Assembly (NCBI GenBank): GCA_902793685.1
Contig: CADBEN010000006.1
Coordinates: 28,894 to 92,893, forward strand
DNA: 64,000 nt
Direction of reading: 5' to 3'
Source: an uncultured Lachnospiraceae bacterium
GTDB lineage: Bacteria; Bacillota; Clostridia; Lachnospirales; Lachnospiraceae
Numbering within the stretch: the first letter of the stretch is position 1; each line of letters opens with the position of its first letter. A program made the translations under genes and the position numbers. Below are positions 60,946-64,000 of the stretch, piece after piece. Under the pieces are notes generated by a model, which worked only from the letters and a program-made list of their open reading frames with translations, ran no database searches and had not been told where the DNA came from.

Positions 60946-61251
60946 TCAGTCATACTCAAAGATTCCCTGTACTGCGTCGGAGATCTCCATAATATCCGCA
61001 TACTGCAGCCGGTCTGTTTTCCTTATGTTTCTTGCTGCCGGATCGATCAGCTTGATCTGCTCTGCCGCAGCAACCCCGACAGTTCCCGCGATCCCCTTCG
61101 CGGCAATATGCAGGGGGCCTTCCGCAATGGTTTTAAAGAAAGGACATACATGAACCATCCCTGTACTGCTGATGAAGGCATTTTTGCTGATGACCAGAAA
61201 GTTTTGTCTGTAGCCATCGATCCGGACAATATCTCCCTGACTCAGATCCAT
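60946..61251 (-). CDS. mazF: MazF/PemK family endoribonuclease toxin
   Basis: 101 residues. The SH3-like MazF fold shows LSQGDIVRIDGYRQNFLVIS, then VHVCPFFKTI and GTVGVAAAEQIKLID. MazF toxins cut mRNA at short sequence motifs. The initiator ATG directly follows the mazE stop (TGAATG), so translation is coupled. The typical loop Arg (lvvsR) is replaced, so activity is uncertain. Confidence 0.85.
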   Translation of the reverse strand: MDLSQGDIVRIDGYRQNFLVISKNAFISSTGMVHVCPFFKTIAEGPLHIAAKGIAGTVGVAAAEQIKLIDPAARNIRKTDRLQYADIMEISDAVQGIFEYD

Positions 61252-61497
61252 TCAGAAAAACTCCTTTCCCTTTGCTTCTCCCCAGTCAAAATCACAGATT
61301 TCGATTTTTCCGCCGTATTCCGCCAGACGCTCCTCAAATGTCCTGTGCACGAAAGGTTTTCTGATCCGCAGTTCTCCGTCCCGGACTTCTATTTCCAGAT
61401 GATCTGAAACGTCCCATCCTAAAGTCTCCAGACATTTTTTCGGAATGATCATTCCCTGACTGCTGCCCCATGCACGAAGCACTGTTTTTTCTGCCAT
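61252..61497 (-). CDS. mazE: MazE/AbrB-type antitoxin
   Basis: 81 residues. The SpoVT/AbrB DNA-binding fold VLRAWGSSQGMIIPKKCLET (the WGNS.G..IP pattern of MazE with S for N) is followed by a toxin-binding tail (FEERLAEYGGKIEICDFDWG). It neutralises MazF and normally represses the operon. ATG at 61497 follows GGAGG inside a GGAGG-G-CCTCC palindrome, which could sequester the ribosome site. The 34-bp dyad upstream is the likely operator. Confidence 0.88.
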   Translation of the reverse strand: MAEKTVLRAWGSSQGMIIPKKCLETLGWDVSDHLEIEVRDGELRIRKPFVHRTFEERLAEYGGKIEICDFDWGEAKGKEFF

Positions 61498-61500
61498 AAC

Positions 61501-61511
61501 GGAGGCCCTCC
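61501..61511 (-). promoter_or_regulatory. Palindrome covering the mazE ribosome site
   Basis: GGAGGCCCTCC places the Shine-Dalgarno in an inverted repeat. Five base pairs around one base are too tight for a simple hairpin, so pairing may be intermolecular. Confidence 0.4.
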
Positions 61512-61565
61512 TTTGCACTGAGAAAGCTCAGCAATTCTTTCCACTGAGCCGGGTGTCGATAATCA

Positions 61566-61599
61566 AATTATATAATATAACTCATTATACTATATAATT
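61566..61599 (-). promoter_or_regulatory. AT-rich dyad, candidate mazEF operator and promoter
   Basis: A 34-bp inverted repeat with 15-nt arms (14 paired) and a CTCA centre, with TATAAT on the minus strand inside. Typical of an autoregulated toxin-antitoxin promoter. Confidence 0.7.
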
Positions 61600-61751
61600 A
61601 TCTTTTCCGTACCCCCGGGTCAAGATACCGCCGGTATGCTCAAGAGGGACAACCATTCGCGGCTGTCTGCGGTCACCCATAGTCATTCGGGTAATCCTGC
61701 ACAAAAAAGTTTGTGAAAAATGACTTGAACCAAATTCGTGATTTTTCCGTC

Positions 61752-62489
61752 TTATATAGGGGGAGTTTCGAGGGGGCATTTATCCTTGTATTCGAAGATC
61801 AGCTGGTCGTAGACCTCATCTCCGACTGCAAGCCCGCCCTCCATTGTCTCGGCGAGCCGCATCCCGGCCTTTTCCATTGCCTTCCTCGATCCGACATTTT
61901 CCGCGGCGCACCAGGCGGTCACACGGGAAATACCCTCGTTTTCCGTCAGATACGCAAGCACCGCCTTCAGCGCTTCAGTCGCAAACCCGCGGCCCCACCA
62001 GTCCCTGGCCACGCTTAATCCGACCTCGATACTGTCGTCATGGTAATCATAGGCTCCGATGGTCCCGACCAGGATGTCCTCGAACACCATGACCCAGCTG
62101 TAAAAATGTTTCTCCTGACAGCTGTCTGTGAACCGGCGTACTGCCTCCTCCGCCATCTCCGGAGTGGCGTAGGGATTCCAGCCGGAGTACCGGTACATCT
62201 CAGGATCTGTCCCGAAATATCTGTACAGGTCAGGTGCGTCCCCGGGGAGGTATCTGCGCAGTTTCAGCCACCTTGTCCGGAGTTCCGCCGTGCCGTGTAC
62301 TTCGATCTCCTCGATGGAAGCGATCTGCGATTCATGGATCCGGAACGCATTGATTATGACAGCATCTTCATCTGTTCCGAATTCATCACGGCAGTAATCG
62401 GAAGAATAATAATCCGCGACCCCGGTGAACGTATCCCCGTAGATGCTCTTCACCCGGACATGTTTCTCATCGTACTGCGAAAGCTTCAT
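61752..62489 (-). CDS. GNAT acetyltransferase with N-terminal LSM-like domain
   Basis: 245 residues. Residues 1-~65 (HVRVKSIYGDTFTGVADYYS through IINAFRIHESQIASIEEIEV) form a small LSM/Sm-like beta domain. The GNAT fold follows: RWLKLRRYLPGDAPDLYRYF, then DWWGRGFATEALKAVLAYLT with the acetyl-CoA loop, and VGSRKAMEKAGMRL. It is closest to RimJ/RimL-type N-terminal acetyltransferases; substrate unknown. ATG at 62489 after AAGGAG, 15 nt after the DeoR fragment. Confidence 0.88.
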   Translation of the reverse strand: MKLSQYDEKHVRVKSIYGDTFTGVADYYSSDYCRDEFGTDEDAVIINAFRIHESQIASIEEIEVHGTAELRTRWLKLRRYLPGDAPDLYRYFGTDPEMYRYSGWNPYATPEMAEEAVRRFTDSCQEKHFYSWVMVFEDILVGTIGAYDYHDDSIEVGLSVARDWWGRGFATEALKAVLAYLTENEGISRVTAWCAAENVGSRKAMEKAGMRLAETMEGGLAVGDEVYDQLIFEYKDKCPLETPPI

Positions 62490-62504
62490 TGTTTTCTCCT
62501 TCTG

Positions 62505-63060
62505 TCAGCTGGTCAGGATCTCGATCCCGCTGCTTTCCAGCTCGGCGGCTGTCTGCGCGTCAATGTCCTTGTCTGTGATCACAGTCCGCACCCGGTCCTT
62601 CAGGTTCAGCGGCACCGTGCCGTGCCTTGAGAATTTTTCGGACTCGGTCAGAACGATGACACGGTCCGCCTGCCGCGCCATGTCGCGGACGGCCTGCGCC
62701 CGCATCTGGTCCTGGTTGGTGAAGCCGGCCCGGGCGGACCAGCCGTCCACCCCGATAAAGAAGCGGTCGACCCAGAAGTTCTCCGCGCACTGCCGCACCA
62801 TCGGCCCCACCATGACCCGCGCGTCCTGCTGGTAGATGCCGCCCAGAAGAATGATCTGAAAATCGGAGGAACGGCGGATATAGTCCGCGATAAAGGCGCT
62901 GTTGGTAATAATAGTCACACCGCTGCGGAGTTCCGTGAGCACAGATGCCAGCAAGGCGCAGCAGCTTCCGCTCTCGATCATGATGGTATCCCCGTCCCGG
63001 ACAAGCTCCGCAGCGCGCAGGGCGATCCTGCGCTTCTCCTCGTAGTGGTAGGCCAGGCGT
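62505..63060 (-). pseudogene. DeoR-family regulator missing its DNA-binding half
   Basis: The frame covers the effector domain: HYEEKRRIALRAAELVRDGD, then TIMIESGSCCALLASVL, IITNSAFIADYIRR and FFIGVDGWSARAGFTN, matching DeoR sensors of sugar phosphates. The N-terminal ~90 residues (helix-turn-helix and dimer linker) are missing. A TAG stop lies just upstream of the homology limit (63084-63086) inside the glycyl radical enzyme sequence. An internal ATG at 62981 could give a 158-residue product. The junction lies near 63060. Confidence 0.8.
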
Positions 63061-63061
63061 C

Positions 63062-63903
63062 CCCAGCCGAACCTGACGGTCCGCTACCACAGGAACATCA
63101 GCCAGGCCTTCATGGACGAGGCGATCGAGGTCCTCAAGCTGGGCACCGGCATGCCCGCCTTCAACAACGACAAAGTCATCATTCCCTCCTTCATCGAGAA
63201 GGGCGTCAAAAAGGAAGACGCATACTGCTACTCCGCCATCGGCTGTGTGGAGACCGCCGTACCCGGAAAGTGGGGCTACCGCTGCACCGGCATGAGCTAC
63301 CTGAACTTCCCCCGCATTCTTCTGATGGTCATGAACAACGGTATCGATCTTGCCAGCGAGCGCGAGGTGCCGGACATCCTCTGCTCCTGCCTGACCCAGG
63401 ACTGCCTGGGCCGCGGCAAGACTATCAAGGAAGGCGGCGCCGTCTACGATTTCATCTCCGGTCTCCAGGTCGGCATCGCGAATATGGCGGACAGCCTTTC
63501 CGCGATCAAAAAGCTGGTGTATGAAGAGAAGAAGATCTCCCGGGACGAGCTGATGAACGCTCTGGCCACGGATTTCGCCGGACCGGAAGGCGAGCGGATC
63601 CGCCAGATGCTCATCATTCCATGGACAAGCACGGTCCGACTGCAGTGTTCAAGAGCGTTTCCAAGCTTCCCACCCACGAGATCACAGGCGGCGTGCTCCT
63701 GAACCAGAAGGTCACCCCCGCCATGCTCTCCACGCAGGAGAATACAAAGAAGCTTGAATTTATAGTCCGCACATTCTTCAACCGCCTGGAAGGGTATCAT
63801 GTGCAGTACAATGTAGTGGACAAGGCAACTCTTCTGGATGCCCAGGCGCACCCGGAAAAGCACAAGGACCTGATCGTCCGGGTGGCCGGCTACAGCGCAT
63901 TCG
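63062..63903 (+). pseudogene. Glycyl radical enzyme, truncated, deleted and frameshifted
   Basis: Fragment A (~63062-63615) encodes PQPNLTVRYHRN, then CYSAIGCVETAVPGKWGYRC with the catalytic GCVE cysteine, up to GPEGERIRQML. The frame then changes at ~63615: fragment B begins HSMDKHGPTAVFKSVSKLPT and ends with the glycyl radical loop RVAGYSAF. About 100 residues between the fragments, the first ~400 residues and the last ~20 are absent. GCVE marks a dehydratase or lyase relative of PFL, not PFL itself. A DeoR neighbour fits such loci. Confidence 0.85.
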
Positions 63904-63905
63904 TG

Positions 63906-63955
63906 AAGCCTCACACGAATAAATTCGCGTGCTTCCATTGCCGCTTTAGGCGGCG
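63906..63955. other. Two hairpins beyond the broken glycyl radical enzyme; possible IS end
   Basis: GAAGC..CACACGAAT-AA-ATTCGCGTGCTTC (63906-63936, one mismatch and a bulge) and GCCGC-TTTAG-GCGGC (63941-63955) follow exactly where homology stops. Subterminal palindromes of this kind occur at ends of IS200/IS605-type elements. No transposase is inside the window, so this is a guess. Confidence 0.35.
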
Positions 63956-64000
63956 GACTGAATGACGGCGGATACGCCTGTAACTCAGGAAGCGCGGAAA

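Overview
The window looks like one contig of a high-GC, strictly anaerobic, fermentative Gram-positive bacterium of the Clostridia, most likely Lachnospiraceae. Evidence for this: strong Shine-Dalgarno sites of the GGAGG type, TTG/GTG starts, gene order pth-mfd-hup-rqcP-divIC-tilS-hpt-ftsH, an electron-bifurcating [FeFe]-hydrogenase, a short SufB/SufC pair, NADP-glutamate dehydrogenase, and secreted proteins with clostridial cell-wall-binding repeats. No species name can be given from sequence reading alone.

Layout. 1-5317 (all minus): a DnaD-type replication protein cut by the window edge, murC, a flavin reductase, a remnant of shikimate kinase, a sugar nucleotidyltransferase, greA and an unknown gene. 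5465-7635: a secreted amidase and a secreted L,D-transpeptidase-like protein (wall remodelling). 7864-10158: truA, a LytS-type sensor kinase without a response regulator, and tRNA-Gly(GCC). 10263-23000: a GH13 glucosidase, ftsH, hpt, tilS, divIC, rqcP, hup, mfd, pth and a DUF3883 protein. The sporulation genes normally interleaved here (spoVT, yabP, yabQ, spoIIE) are absent. A 225-nt imperfect hairpin sits where yabPQ would be. 23000-32500: a secreted NPCBM-like protein, gdhA with a divergent LysR regulator, a two-gene SUF-like Fe-S assembly system, gpmI and a Na/Pi symporter. 32600-39740: an efflux-adaptor fragment, a formate/nitrite channel, a gamma-glutamyltransferase homologue, a cupin, a ketopantoate reductase-like protein, a HAD phosphatase and a GH32 sucrose hydrolase.

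39849-47104 is the most coherent functional island. It holds the trimeric NADH/ferredoxin [FeFe]-hydrogenase (hydC-hydB-hydA, minus strand) and, divergently, a sensory group C [FeFe]-hydrogenase with a PAS domain followed by a SpoIIE/PP2C phosphatase. The sensor pair probably adjusts hydrogenase or fermentation gene expression to H2 or redox state. 47220-53260 has transketolase, a 65-residue membrane protein, rhomboid, HIT, a glycogen synthase with an unusual histone-H1-like N-terminal extension, and a divergent HPr-like protein lacking the regulatory serine. 53346-62489 has two tandem DUF4230 proteins, an unknown membrane protein behind a structured leader, HutD, a HAD phosphatase, a DMT transporter, two secreted repeat proteins, a MazEF toxin-antitoxin pair and an LSM-GNAT fusion.

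The right end (62505-64000) is broken DNA. A DeoR regulator lacking its DNA-binding half abuts, head to head, a glycyl radical enzyme that lacks its first half, has an internal deletion with frameshift, and loses its last residues to foreign sequence with two hairpins. This is either a decayed locus next to a mobile element or an assembly artefact. No rRNA, CRISPR array or prophage is visible.
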